NCBI RefSeq assembly: GCF_002926065.1
Contig: NZ_PREZ01000004.1
Span: 62,001-126,000, forward strand
DNA: 64,000 nucleotides
Source of the DNA: Jeotgalibacillus proteolyticus
GTDB lineage: Bacteria; Bacillota; Bacilli; Bacillales; Jeotgalibacillaceae
Reading direction: 5' to 3'
How positions within the stretch are numbered: the first letter of the stretch is position 1; each line of letters opens with the position of its first letter. Below are positions 6,601-15,828 of this stretch, in pieces. The notes under the pieces were generated by a model. That model had not been told where the DNA came from and did not search any database. It was given only the letters and a program-made list of their open reading frames with translations. The translations under genes were made by a program, and so were the position numbers.

Positions 6601-7863
6601 ATGCTTTATTACACCCCCTCAGGAAGAGTTTGGTTTTTTTACTTTCTAATGGCATACATATTTATAAATTTGATAGGGACTTTAGCTTTAAATCAAGCAG
6701 GTATTTTAGGGAACGCTCAAACTCCGTATATAAGAGGTTTGTTTGTTGCCTCGATAGCATTTGGAACAGTTTACATTGCAGGACCATTATACCTATTTAA
6801 TCACAAAATTAAATTTTACTCGGAAGATATTAAGTTTACGTCTACAATTGGAATTGTTATTTTTTATTCCTTGTTAATAGGATTTATTAATAGCAACTCG
6901 TATACATACATCTTGTCTGATTTAGCATATTTGATTGTAGGACTAGCCATTTTTCTTCTCACACGATTTGGAAACATTCATTTTGATATTAACAAAAACA
7001 ACTTAATTAAAGTTTCCTTGCTCACTGCGATAGCAATTTTAATTTTAGAATTCGCATTTGGATGGCCGTCTGTTTCTTTAATTATTTTTTATTTCGCTCT
7101 TTTCCTTTATGGATCATACTTAGGATATAAGAAATTCATTTTTATAAACCTCATTCCGATCATCCTTATTGCGATTAATTCAAATAGAGCGACCTTAATG
7201 ACATTAGGGATAATGATAATAATTTTGGTATTTATCATGATATTCAAAAAGAAATTTGGATTATTAGCTATATTCATGTATTCTTCAGTTTTACTTTTAA
7301 TCTTAGCCATACTAACTTTTAATAGCCTTCTAAATCACTTTGCTTATGAAATACTTTCTTCTCCACTGGGTATGAGAATTTACTCGATGATGGAGATATT
7401 CAACCCGAATGTCGGGGGAATAGATTTTTCAAGAGACATCACCATTTCGCAAAGATTATATGAAGTAACTGCTGTTACCCACACATTAGGCTCCAATGTT
7501 TTTTACTGGCTGTTCGGCTACGGTCTTGGAGGTACTCTGGATATGTCAGGTACACTGGATACTTCAGTAGCAAACTCAGCTTTATTAGGAGCTGAAAGTG
7601 TTCATAACATCCACTTACTACATGGTGCTATGCTTTTTAGATATGGATTAATTGGTTTGTTAATACTGATAATTTTCTTTTTTAAATTACTGAAGATCAG
7701 CATAAAAACAGTTGATTCTACTACAATGATTATGAGTCTTGCAGCGATAGCAATCATTATTTATAGCATCCCTGCTTCATCTTTCTTCGTTACAGAACCT
7801 CTTATATGGTTTTGTGCAGCAATAATTATTACGAGAAAAAGGATATTAAAGCCTACCCATTAA
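6601..7863 (+). CDS. Wzy/O-antigen ligase-like polytopic membrane protein (putative surface-polysaccharide converting moron)
   Basis: About 420 residues with ten or more membrane segments and a large external loop near 240-330. The pattern matches the Wzy/WaaL superfamily: an SNR-A motif after the central segments, and SVHNIHLLHG...YG-IG in the loop before the last helices. These enzymes polymerise or ligate lipid-linked glycans outside the membrane. Start chosen at ATG 6601 behind AGGAGG; upstream extension has no ribosome site. The gene is AT-rich and opposite in direction to all surrounding late genes, with its own -10 and terminator: a typical moron. Likely it alters the host cell-wall or capsular glycan, perhaps blocking reinfection. 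Substrate unknown. Confidence 0.75.
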   Translation: MLYYTPSGRVWFFYFLMAYIFINLIGTLALNQAGILGNAQTPYIRGLFVASIAFGTVYIAGPLYLFNHKIKFYSEDIKFTSTIGIVIFYSLLIGFINSNSYTYILSDLAYLIVGLAIFLLTRFGNIHFDINKNNLIKVSLLTAIAILILEFAFGWPSVSLIIFYFALFLYGSYLGYKKFIFINLIPIILIAINSNRATLMTLGIMIIILVFIMIFKKKFGLLAIFMYSSVLLLILAILTFNSLLNHFAYEILSSPLGMRIYSMMEIFNPNVGGIDFSRDITISQRLYEVTAVTHTLGSNVFYWLFGYGLGGTLDMSGTLDTSVANSALLGAESVHNIHLLHGAMLFRYGLIGLLILIIFFFKLLKISIKTVDSTTMIMSLAAIAIIIYSIPASSFFVTEPLIWFCAAIIITRKRILKPTH

Positions 7864-7879
7864 GGGTTAGGCTTTTTTT
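7850..7879 (+). terminator. terminator of the Wzy-like gene
   Basis: Hairpin AGCCTACCC / GGGTTAGGCT (one bulge) with seven Ts on the plus strand, overlapping the stop codon of the membrane-protein gene. Confidence 0.8.
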
Positions 7880-9536
7880 ATACTATCCCTTCAACTTGTG
7901 TTATTTTTGACCACGTACTATTCAAAATACGTCCGGAACCTTCAAACTTTAAAATTTTAATATCAAAGGTATTGTCTGTGCCGATCGCATAATTACTTAC
8001 ACCACCGCCACTACAATTTTCAAGGTATGCTACTCCATTAGACTGTGCATTCACATTGTCGAAATAGTAAGCTGCATGTCTACCTACTCCTAAATCTTTC
8101 GCTAAACATTCCCTCATATGACAATCTACCATGTATATATTACATCCATTAACATCCGCACATACTGGCCCATATGTGTCATAACCTATGCAAGAAACCC
8201 TGAAAATAGTAACCCCCTCATGCGCTGTAGTAGCGTTATTGTTCGAAAGGGTTTTATATCTACCTTGTTCATACGCTTCACATTCAAACTCAAAAACAGT
8301 GCATTTTCTTCGGTCTACAAGATCGATAGTATTGTAATGGTAGTTAAAACCATCCTTACCGTTATAAGTTGCTTTAGAGTTAAAGTTATAAACCCTTCCA
8401 ACTCCTTCAATACTCAGACCGTTATCTCCGTTGTTGTTATTAACAGAGTGTATTAAACCACCCCAATACGTTACATTGTCTCCTACAAAGACTGACGCTA
8501 AATTACCTTTTATATCGCAGTTCCCGTAAACATCGGAACCACTATAAAATTCAACATCTTTTAAATATAGTGTGCTCCCTGATATATCCCAAGTGTAATT
8601 TGCTGTTGTTAAAATAGCCCAAACATTTGTATCAGGCACTGATCCATTGCGATTTACCCACAATTCTGTACCGTTGGTATAATAGCTAAAGGGAGTTTCA
8701 ACACATAATTCAAGAGTTGTCTTCTTTTCGAAAGGTATTGGAACGCCATTTACATCCAAGTAAGTAAAATCCATAACGTTGCTTACTAAATTTCGGGTCG
8801 TTTTGTAGATACCATCAGACGAAACCCAGGTTAAGGTGTTACTATTTCTACCATTAATAAACTTGAATTTATTTTTATCATTAAAGGGAATAATAGAGAT
8901 AATCTTACCTTCCGGCATTACTTCCCTTGTATTATTACCTTTGTTAAATTGACCTAACTCAACAATTTCAGATAATCCTTTAATAATTATTTTGGGTTCG
9001 GCAGCTACTTTTGCTGTGTCCTTTGCTTTATTCAACGTCCGAAAAGGATTCGATAATGTTCCATTTCCCAACGTATCATTACCATTTACACTATCAAAAT
9101 AAATATCTAGGTCTCCGATCAAGTATTGTTTCAGATCAAAGTTGTGATGTATTCTTCCGGTTACATCGCGATAAATATCCACACCTGGGTGTGAAAATTC
9201 AGATGGGTAAGTTAGTTTACCATATCGAATATAACCCATCTTTTGGCTTTCTCGATCCAACCTAGCCTTTAAAGTAGGATTAACATTTCCTATAGCATCT
9301 ACTCTCGCCTGCGCTGCCTCGACACTGGAATCCCCATCAATAACCACTTCGTTAAACTGAAGCTGTACGTTATCTGCTTTTGTTAATGCGTTTTGGGATT
9401 GATTTTTTGACTCATTCGCTGTATTGACAGCTACTGCAGAATCAACCTCTACTTTATTCGCAATATCAATCGCTTTATTAAGCTCGTCAGTGCCCCGATT
9501 TAAACTCCAACCTTTATCTATGCGTTCTGCTGGCAT
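7878..9536 (-). CDS. tailspike/receptor-binding protein with predicted beta-helix
   Basis: 552 residues. The first ~85 residues are helical (NTANESKNQSQ... then the VVIDGDSSVEAAQARVD motif), a trimerising region shared by many receptor-binding proteins of Bacillus phages. The rest is rich in Asn, Gly and aromatic residues. The segment YFDSVNGNDTLGNGTLSNPFRTLNKA is a typical start of a right-handed beta-helix (pectate-lyase-like) domain. Such spikes bind, and often cleave, surface glycans; no catalytic residues can be assigned by eye. It sits between Dit and Tal, an unusual place, next to the Wzy-like gene. The ATG has GGATGGTGG upstream. Confidence 0.8.
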   Translation of the reverse strand: MPAERIDKGWSLNRGTDELNKAIDIANKVEVDSAVAVNTANESKNQSQNALTKADNVQLQFNEVVIDGDSSVEAAQARVDAIGNVNPTLKARLDRESQKMGYIRYGKLTYPSEFSHPGVDIYRDVTGRIHHNFDLKQYLIGDLDIYFDSVNGNDTLGNGTLSNPFRTLNKAKDTAKVAAEPKIIIKGLSEIVELGQFNKGNNTREVMPEGKIISIIPFNDKNKFKFINGRNSNTLTWVSSDGIYKTTRNLVSNVMDFTYLDVNGVPIPFEKKTTLELCVETPFSYYTNGTELWVNRNGSVPDTNVWAILTTANYTWDISGSTLYLKDVEFYSGSDVYGNCDIKGNLASVFVGDNVTYWGGLIHSVNNNNGDNGLSIEGVGRVYNFNSKATYNGKDGFNYHYNTIDLVDRRKCTVFEFECEAYEQGRYKTLSNNNATTAHEGVTIFRVSCIGYDTYGPVCADVNGCNIYMVDCHMRECLAKDLGVGRHAAYYFDNVNAQSNGVAYLENCSGGGVSNYAIGTDNTFDIKILKFEGSGRILNSTWSKITQVEGIV

Positions 9537-9553
9537 ATACCACCACCATCCTT

Positions 9554-10369
9554 TTATGAGTATTTATCTCTAATTGGTACTTTCAATGTGAAATTTAACC
9601 CCGTTCCCGTGATCTGAAGTTCATTATCTCCATTGAAAAACTCAATAGGATTAAATGGACCTATTACTTCGCCTATGGCGTTTTGACCATTTTTTAATAC
9701 ATCGTACATTTCACCATCAATCACCCACGTAACATTGCTAAAAGAAGGCAAAGAAATAGACCTCCCATTAGCTGAGATGGTCAATGATGTTGCTGAGCCT
9801 GTGATTTCAATTTTTGGTTTTAAGTAATCTCCGGTTACGGTGTAGTTAATGGTTTGGGGAGCAGTCACATTGACTACTCCCGTCCCCATATGCCCGAACT
9901 CATAACTGGATGCAAAGGTTAATTCTGTGCTTCCCCATGTCACTTCGTCGCTTGTAACGATCGAATAGGCAGCCGGATCGTAAGCGGTCAAAGGAAGAAC
10001 GAAACGGCCGTTCTTTGCGAGTTTTTCAATGGGAATACCAGAAGTCAACCGGACCCAATAAAACTTATCTGGTTCATCCCCAAACCTGAGCTTAACTGTT
10101 TTTAGCTTTCCGTATTGATCCTTAAATCTGCCGGAAAACTTTCTCGTATCGAATTTAAAATTCGTATGGCTATCAGAGAACTTGACACAGATCAGGTTAA
10201 ATGGCCTCACATCAAATTCCCCTCCGAAATCATAAGCACCCGGGCGGCCCGGGATCGTCACTGAATTATTTCGAACAGGAGGGAGCAAAGATTCTTCCGA
10301 GTCCAGCGTGATGATCAGACCGTCATCTTGCAATAAATAATCATCAATATAAACGTCATCTTCTCTCAA
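9554..10369 (-). CDS. distal tail protein (Dit-like, siphovirus tail component)
   Basis: 271 residues matching the siphovirus tail component family: N-terminal half with NNSVTIPGRPGAYDFGGEFDVRPF, then a galectin-like C-terminal half. Dit forms the hexameric ring joining the tail tube to the tip. Start is TTG at 10367-10369 with GGAGGGG eight bases upstream, inside the end of the tape-measure gene. It lies directly after the tape measure, as is standard. Confidence 0.88.
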   Translation of the reverse strand: MREDDVYIDDYLLQDDGLIITLDSEESLLPPVRNNSVTIPGRPGAYDFGGEFDVRPFNLICVKFSDSHTNFKFDTRKFSGRFKDQYGKLKTVKLRFGDEPDKFYWVRLTSGIPIEKLAKNGRFVLPLTAYDPAAYSIVTSDEVTWGSTELTFASSYEFGHMGTGVVNVTAPQTINYTVTGDYLKPKIEITGSATSLTISANGRSISLPSFSNVTWVIDGEMYDVLKNGQNAIGEVIGPFNPIEFFNGDNELQITGTGLNFTLKVPIRDKYS

Positions 10370-10372
10370 TGC

Positions 10373-13213
10373 TTATCCCCTCCTTGATTTTTGATTATAT
10401 AAGTGAAGCTGTCGAGCTAACTTCTCAATGTCCTGATCGTCACGCACATAGAAGTTCGCGCCTTCGAATAGCCCGCGATTATCGACGTTAGTCGTATCAG
10501 AACCGCCTGTTCCTGTTGATCCAGTACCTTCGTGATGAATAGTAAGATCAACTTGCAGCTCCTGTTCAATCTGACGTTTTAACTCGTCCATCTGCCAGCC
10601 GGTGTCTATGCTGTTCATGCCGATGTCAAAAGCTAGATTTCGTTTTGGAGCAATATTGTCAATCACAGCACTACCTAATCCTGTAGCAGCATTCTTGACC
10701 TTACTGCCCATGGATGCTAGACCATTGACTAATCCCTGACCGTTAAATACCCCTAGCTTGAACGTCTCCCTTGATGGTGAATGAGTGTCAGTTGTCCAGG
10801 AGATCGCATCCATGATATTCCCCGCGACATTTGAAGCAGCATCCCAGACAGCTGTTGCCATCGACCCAATGCCATTGATCAAACCTTGGATGATGTCCTT
10901 ACCGATCTGAAGCAAGTCGATATTTTCAAACGTGCTAACAATGGTATCCATGATATTTGAAGCAGTATCCTTAATGGTTGTCCAGGCTTTGCCCCAATCT
11001 CCCTGCAAAGCAGACATTGTCGCGCTTATGATGCCAAAAACTAAATCTATCGCAATCTGGATAATGCTGGTAATTAGTGACCAGGCAACCTGCACAATCC
11101 CAGAAATTAAAGGCCATACCACTTGGAATATCCCTTGTATCAAGCCCAGAACAAGCTTGATGACTTCCCACGCCTGCTTGACATAGTGAGAAATCGTATC
11201 ATAAAGGAAAGTCCATGTATTTTTCGCGACTGTAGAAATGGTATCGCCGTGAGTCGCCCAAAAATCAGCGATTCTCGAAGCGATTTGCACGATAATTTCC
11301 CAGATAAATCCTAGAATTGCGACAATTGAATTGTAGACTAAATCCCATGTATTTTTAGCTGCAGTATAGAAAGTTTGTTGATTCTCTGCCCACCAGGTAG
11401 ACAGCGCGCCAAAAACAGTCATTGCCAGCTCAGAAATGAACGTGATGGCTGTTTGAAAGGCTGTTTTTATCAAATTCCACGCCGTAATGATCCCATTTCG
11501 GAAATTCTCATTTTCATTCCATAGCCTTATGAATACCGGAATGAGTAGAGAAAGAGCTGCAATTGCAATTCCGATCGGGCCGGCCAATAAAGCAAATCCA
11601 GCACGTAATAGGTTGAAGGAGCTTAATAGAATCGGAAATCTTGCACCCAGGTTCACCATGGTTGCTCCGAAGTTCGTAAATAATCCCTTAAGAAAATTGA
11701 AGGCAGGACCAATGCTTTTTAGAATGAACGTGCCTAATCCCGCGAAAGCGACCCTTACCCCTACAATTGTCGGGATAATAGCAAGTAAAAATCCTGCAAT
11801 GACCAAACCAATTCCAACTAAGTTTCCTATTATGCGGTTTGATTCCATCATGGCGTTTGACCACTCCAAAAAGCGATCAACTAAATCAAGCAGATAAGAT
11901 CCGATCGGTGCTAACCCGATTCCAAGATTTACGAGGAATTTTGTCAAATTAGCGATAAAACGAATGACATTAGGACCACTTTCATTAATATAATCAAGGA
12001 ACGTTTGGAATCCTTTGTTATTACCAAGATCTGACGCCCACTTTTTAAATCGAGCCATCAGATCAACCAGGTTATCCATCATGCCGGATGCGGATCCACT
12101 GAATCCTGCGAACAAATAAATAACTCCTGCAATTGCATCCCGAAAGATAGCGCGGATCTTCGGCATATTGTCCTCTACGTAAGCGATAAAGGACTGAAAA
12201 CCTTTTGACTTGCCTAATCCTGCTGACCATTCCTCAAAGCGCTGAGACATCGCCAAAAAGCCCTCAGTCGTTGTCTTTGTCAACGGCTCAAAGGCGACCA
12301 TCATATTCATTATGCCTTGTGCAAAGTTTCCGAAGGCTTTACCTAACATTTCAAGTAACGGACCGCCAGTACGATTCAGAACATCGAAAAAGGCTGCCGC
12401 GCTGTCAGATTCAAAGGATTTATTCAGGCTGCTCATGAGATTTTCAACAGCTTTGAATGATCCCTCAAAGAGAGGCGTAATTCTTTGAAGTGTTCTCCCA
12501 AGGAGATCCATGGCATCTGTAAAAATACTTATTGACTGATCCTCGAACTGTTTCGTAATCTTGCCCCATATGTTGCTTAATTTCTCCATAGATTCAAGCG
12601 CTTTAGTTTGGTTGCCATTTAAAGCGTTTTGAATTTGCGCCATTTCTTCAGCGATTTTATTTCTCTCTTTGCCAGTCGTAGCCATCGCCATTTTTTCTTC
12701 AAGCTTTTTTAACTCTTCATTTGCTTCGAATACACTTTTTAGGTTGCTGGTCATGATGGATGCAAACCCAATCCCTGCAGTTCCGGCAAGCCCGAAGGCC
12801 GAACCAAGTGCAAAGGTTGAACCTGCTATTGTTCCAAGCATGACGCCTAGATTTCCGAGTGCTCCCGTTATTGAGGAGATAATTGGAACAATTATTGGAC
12901 TAATGGCTAGAAACGATCCTCCTATTGAATTTCTGATGATCGTATCAAAGCTACGGATAGTCGTAGCAATACGGTCCATTGCTGATTGAAAACGATTAAC
13001 CCTAGCTTCAATGGGTATGATTACTTTGTCTCGTGCTAAGGCTCTAGCAGCTGCAGCGACTAAAGCAGCTTTACGCAAAAACTCTGAAATATCAGCACCG
13101 ATCGGCTTATCAGTACCCATAGCCGTTTTTCTTACCTGGGCATCAACTTGCTTCATCTTAGCTTGAAACTCTTTGATTCTAGCACCGATTCGAGCCATAA
13201 AATTTTCATGCAT
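10373..13213 (-). CDS. tail tape measure protein
   Basis: 946 residues with coiled-coil segments, several long hydrophobic stretches (about 100-155 and 460-560) and repeated Trp-rich W(D/N)xVxxxI...IW units in the second half, all typical of tape measures. It sets tail length and helps DNA passage; at about 0.15 nm per residue a tail of roughly 140 nm would be expected (rule of thumb). It is preceded by the frameshifting chaperone genes and followed by Dit. Start ATG at 13213 has GGGAGG eight bases upstream. Confidence 0.93.
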   Translation of the reverse strand: MHENFMARIGARIKEFQAKMKQVDAQVRKTAMGTDKPIGADISEFLRKAALVAAAARALARDKVIIPIEARVNRFQSAMDRIATTIRSFDTIIRNSIGGSFLAISPIIVPIISSITGALGNLGVMLGTIAGSTFALGSAFGLAGTAGIGFASIMTSNLKSVFEANEELKKLEEKMAMATTGKERNKIAEEMAQIQNALNGNQTKALESMEKLSNIWGKITKQFEDQSISIFTDAMDLLGRTLQRITPLFEGSFKAVENLMSSLNKSFESDSAAAFFDVLNRTGGPLLEMLGKAFGNFAQGIMNMMVAFEPLTKTTTEGFLAMSQRFEEWSAGLGKSKGFQSFIAYVEDNMPKIRAIFRDAIAGVIYLFAGFSGSASGMMDNLVDLMARFKKWASDLGNNKGFQTFLDYINESGPNVIRFIANLTKFLVNLGIGLAPIGSYLLDLVDRFLEWSNAMMESNRIIGNLVGIGLVIAGFLLAIIPTIVGVRVAFAGLGTFILKSIGPAFNFLKGLFTNFGATMVNLGARFPILLSSFNLLRAGFALLAGPIGIAIAALSLLIPVFIRLWNENENFRNGIITAWNLIKTAFQTAITFISELAMTVFGALSTWWAENQQTFYTAAKNTWDLVYNSIVAILGFIWEIIVQIASRIADFWATHGDTISTVAKNTWTFLYDTISHYVKQAWEVIKLVLGLIQGIFQVVWPLISGIVQVAWSLITSIIQIAIDLVFGIISATMSALQGDWGKAWTTIKDTASNIMDTIVSTFENIDLLQIGKDIIQGLINGIGSMATAVWDAASNVAGNIMDAISWTTDTHSPSRETFKLGVFNGQGLVNGLASMGSKVKNAATGLGSAVIDNIAPKRNLAFDIGMNSIDTGWQMDELKRQIEQELQVDLTIHHEGTGSTGTGGSDTTNVDNRGLFEGANFYVRDDQDIEKLARQLHLYNQKSRRG

Positions 13214-13232
13214 AAGCGTTTCCTCCCCTCAT

Positions 13233-13571
13233 TTATACTGGCATCTGATAGGATGACATGGCTTTTTTCATCTTGTTATAGCGTGTTTTATCCAATGGTT
13301 GCTTAACTTCTTGACGGGTATATTGTAGAGACCCTTTTTCGAGCTCCCTACGCGCCTTCTGAGCGTCAAACAGCTTCTTGGCTGTCGTGCCTTTCTTGTT
13401 AGCAGCTATAGCGTTCATCATTGCGCCTTTACTCAGGTTCTCCAGCTGATCGATCTCACGAAGATGAGCACCTTTTAATTTGGCTTTGTATTCGTTCATC
13501 GTCCATGAGCCGATCACATCTTCGTCATAAACTTGAAGGTAACGAGCGCATAACTCATATACCTTCATCAT
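13233..13571 (-). CDS. tail assembly chaperone, frameshift extension (gpT-like)
   Basis: A 112-codon frame that continues in the -1 frame from the preceding chaperone gene. It has an ATG just after the upstream stop but no ribosome site, so it is most likely made only as a fusion via the slippery A-AAA-AAG at 13586-13592. The fused product would be about 269 residues from the ATG at 14041. It is basic, helical, and sits directly before the tape measure, where the G/GT pair of siphoviruses always lies. It holds the tape measure during tail assembly and is absent from virions in related phages. Confidence 0.8.
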   Translation of the reverse strand: MMKVYELCARYLQVYDEDVIGSWTMNEYKAKLKGAHLREIDQLENLSKGAMMNAIAANKKGTTAKKLFDAQKARRELEKGSLQYTRQEVKQPLDKTRYNKMKKAMSSYQMPV

Positions 13572-13573
13572 GT

Positions 13574-14041
13574 CTATGCCGTTTTCTTTTTTGTCCCTAG
13601 AAGCTGGTCTCTGCTGTCCTTCATTCTTTGCACGTATGTTTCGATCTGAGTTTTTTCTTTGTCGTCCTTCGCGAACTCTGGCGCCTTCTCGAGGTCCTTC
13701 CAGTATTTCTTCGCTTGTAGTTTGAAAAAACCCGATTTATCCATCGTCTCAAATGCTTCTTTAAATAATTTTTCAGTGTCGTCATCTTTTTCAATGACTG
13801 CCATTAGAGCATCTTCAATATCCCCGCGTGTTGGACGTTCTTTAAGGTGGTTTACTGCACAATCCCAAAAGCCGATAAGTCCTTCATGATCGAAATTAAG
13901 TAACTTTTCATAAATGTTATTAATGCCAGATGATTTGTTCCCTTCCTTGTCTTCACCGTAATATTTTTCTTTCGCAAGACTGTTAAATTTGAATGTTACC
14001 TTCGATTCAAGGTCTTTTCCGTTCACGTTTAAAATTGGCAT
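13574..14041 (-). CDS. tail assembly chaperone (gpG-like)
   Basis: 155 residues from ATG 14041 (GGAGG eight bases upstream; an in-frame ATG 21 bases earlier has no ribosome site). It begins MPILNVNGKDLESKVTFKF, typical of tail assembly chaperones of Gram-positive siphoviruses. It ends LLGTKKKTA, where the lysine codons form the slippery site. It lies between the major tail protein and the tape measure. The unshifted protein is made in excess over the fusion. Confidence 0.85.
   Translation of the reverse strand: MPILNVNGKDLESKVTFKFNSLAKEKYYGEDKEGNKSSGINNIYEKLLNFDHEGLIGFWDCAVNHLKERPTRGDIEDALMAVIEKDDDTEKLFKEAFETMDKSGFFKLQAKKYWKDLEKAPEFAKDDKEKTQIETYVQRMKDSRDQLLGTKKKTA
13586..13592 (-). other. 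programmed -1 ribosomal frameshift site (A AAA AAG)
   Basis: On the minus strand the zero-frame codons are ACA AAA AAG, giving the heptamer A-AAA-AAG, the X-XXY-YYZ type used for example in E. coli dnaX. A -1 slip joins the frame GAA AAC GGC ATA GAC ATG into the downstream chaperone frame, avoiding the stop at 13574-13576. Confidence 0.8.
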
Positions 14042-14111
14042 ATATGATTCCTCCGTTTTCATTAAATAAATTCATAATAAAAAGGACGAGATATGCTCTC
14101 GCCCTTCTGGT

Positions 14112-14636
14112 TTATCCTGCTGGTGCTTCTGATGTTTGGTTAGGGAATGCTCCTGTAGTTTCTCCTGGCGCTTCGAATCCGTATTGCGCGAATGCGATTA
14201 GGTCTGCTGGAAGCTCAGGTAGTTCACTCTTTTGAGCTTGAAGCATAATTGGTAATGTGACGCTTAGTTCCGCAAAACCATCTGTAGGATCTGAAACATC
14301 GATGTTTTCAATGATTGTGTATGCAAAATATGCTGTATGAGCACCGTTAGCATTTGGTTTTGTATAAACGCGCCATACTTTCAATTGCTCCTCGTTATCG
14401 TAAGCATCTTCTAGCGCTGTTTGCCCTGAATCCCCAACCTCTGCATATGCTGTGATTTCGAAACTTTGTTCTTTCGGTCCATAACCCAATGCCCGTCCGA
14501 ACTTAGTTTGCTCATCAATAATAGAGCCGCCCCGATTAAACGTTCCTTCTGTTTGATGTCCTACAGCAAGAGGTGGTGCTCCTAATGGGGCACTTTCACT
14601 TTGCACAATATAAATCCAATCCTTACCTTGTTCCAT
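14112..14636 (-). CDS. major tail protein (TP901-1 type)
   Basis: 174 residues. The start chosen is the ATG with AAGGAG eight bases before it. The sequence pattern (GKDWIYIVQSE, GGSIIDEQTKFGRALGYG, TPDG-like turns, VTLP) matches major tail tube proteins of the TP901-1 family. It polymerises into hexameric rings forming the tail tube. The C-terminus is Pro/Ala/Gly-rich. Position after the tail completion gene and before the chaperones is standard. Confidence 0.87.
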   Translation of the reverse strand: MEQGKDWIYIVQSESAPLGAPPLAVGHQTEGTFNRGGSIIDEQTKFGRALGYGPKEQSFEITAYAEVGDSGQTALEDAYDNEEQLKVWRVYTKPNANGAHTAYFAYTIIENIDVSDPTDGFAELSVTLPIMLQAQKSELPELPADLIAFAQYGFEAPGETTGAFPNQTSEAPAG

Positions 14637-14650
14637 TCTCTTCACTCCTT

Positions 14651-15055
14651 TTATTTAATCCAGAATTTTAACCTAATAACGCCATGGTTCGTTTTGCCGT
14701 CAATGTCATCAAAGACCTGCGTCCTCGGTTCATCCATTTTGACAATAGAAAAACCACCGTCTAATGACAGTGGCTGAGCGTATAATGCTTTGATTGCAGC
14801 ATTAATAATGTCATAGCTTTGCTTTTTACCCATAGCGCTTGACCAGGTATGAATAACGGTTGATACCTCTTCACCGTAAGACGTTTTATTGGAGAATGGA
14901 TCCGAAAGAGGCTCACCGATACGCACATAAGGCTTCGACTGCTCATCAGGCACGTAATCAAACACACCGGTCACGATTGATGATAAAACCGGGTCATTGC
15001 TGAGTCGTTGAAACAAAGCAACTTGCACCGGCCATAAAGCTGTTTGAATCGGCAT
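14651..15055 (-). CDS. tail completion/terminator protein (DUF3168)
   Basis: 134 residues, starting MPIQTALWPVQVALFQRL with the conserved FDYVP and YVRIGEP motifs of the DUF3168 (SPP1 gp17-like) family. It caps the tail tube at its head-proximal end. It follows the HK97-gp10-like gene closely and precedes the major tail protein. Confidence 0.85.
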   Translation of the reverse strand: MPIQTALWPVQVALFQRLSNDPVLSSIVTGVFDYVPDEQSKPYVRIGEPLSDPFSNKTSYGEEVSTVIHTWSSAMGKKQSYDIINAAIKALYAQPLSLDGGFSIVKMDEPRTQVFDDIDGKTNHGVIRLKFWIK

Positions 15056-15059
15056 TCCA

Positions 15060-15485
15060 TCACCCCAATTTCTTTATCTCACGAGAGAAGTATCTGCGGC
15101 CTTTATCGACAGCCGGGAACCAGAAAGGTTGAGCTGGCATCCCGCGCGTGAATACCCATCGATTTAATTTATCGGACCAGTATACCCACGGTGTTTTTCG
15201 CCCGTCGTTATTCACTGCATGGATGCCGGTGCCAAATTCCAAGTAAATCGCTATCGAAGACCCGACCTCCACTGTACAAGACAGACCATCTAAGCTGCTA
15301 TAAAAAGTGATCGATTGACGAGTGTCTCCTGAATCGACAGCAACAGTCGCAACAGCGTTATTATAGATGATCATTCCAGTTTCCTGGACAATCTCTCTGA
15401 CTCGCTCTAAAATCTCGTCACCGAACTCTTTTATAGCACGCTGCATCAATTTATTACCTACCTGAACCTGACCATTTCTAGCCAC
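15060..15485 (-). CDS. HK97 gp10-like tail/neck protein
   Basis: 141 residues with the VxSGDTRQSI and YLEFGTGIH motifs of the HK97-gp10 family, which act at the neck, joining completed heads to tails. It starts at GTG and overlaps the head-closure gene by eight bases. It belongs to the ordered neck block 16450-14651. Confidence 0.87.
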   Translation of the reverse strand: MARNGQVQVGNKLMQRAIKEFGDEILERVREIVQETGMIIYNNAVATVAVDSGDTRQSITFYSSLDGLSCTVEVGSSIAIYLEFGTGIHAVNNDGRKTPWVYWSDKLNRWVFTRGMPAQPFWFPAVDKGRRYFSREIKKLG

Positions 15486-15828
15486 CAGGACTCACCAACC
15501 TCAAAGGAACCTTCATGATTTCGTTCTGGCCGCCCTGATCCATGGGCTTGCTTACAATCTCATAAATATCTCCCTCACATACGACACGCATCTTAGGCGT
15601 TATGTCGGTCCTGTAAGGGTAATAGAGATTGCGATCAAAAGGATGCTGCAGTTGATGAGCTTCGTAGATTTCTCTGGACGTTGGAGTGTCCAAGAACCCG
15701 AAAAAGTCATCTGTATCTACATTCATCCAGCCGCCAGTGCCGGGCAGATATCCACCTCCGCCGTCAGAAACAGGCTCAGTATGCACTTGAATGATGACTT
15801 CATGTGGAAATTCTTCCAAGCCAATCAC
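15478..15828 (-). CDS. head closure/head-tail adaptor protein
   Basis: 116 residues with the pattern VIIQ...DGGGGY...FFGFLDTPTSREIY...YPYRTDITPKMRV, the family of SPP1 gp16-like head-closure proteins. It seals the portal after DNA packaging. The GTG start overlaps the preceding stop; a TTG nine bases further in, with AAGGGG upstream, is an alternative. Confidence 0.8.
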   Translation of the reverse strand: MIGLEEFPHEVIIQVHTEPVSDGGGGYLPGTGGWMNVDTDDFFGFLDTPTSREIYEAHQLQHPFDRNLYYPYRTDITPKMRVVCEGDIYEIVSKPMDQGGQNEIMKVPLRLVSPGG

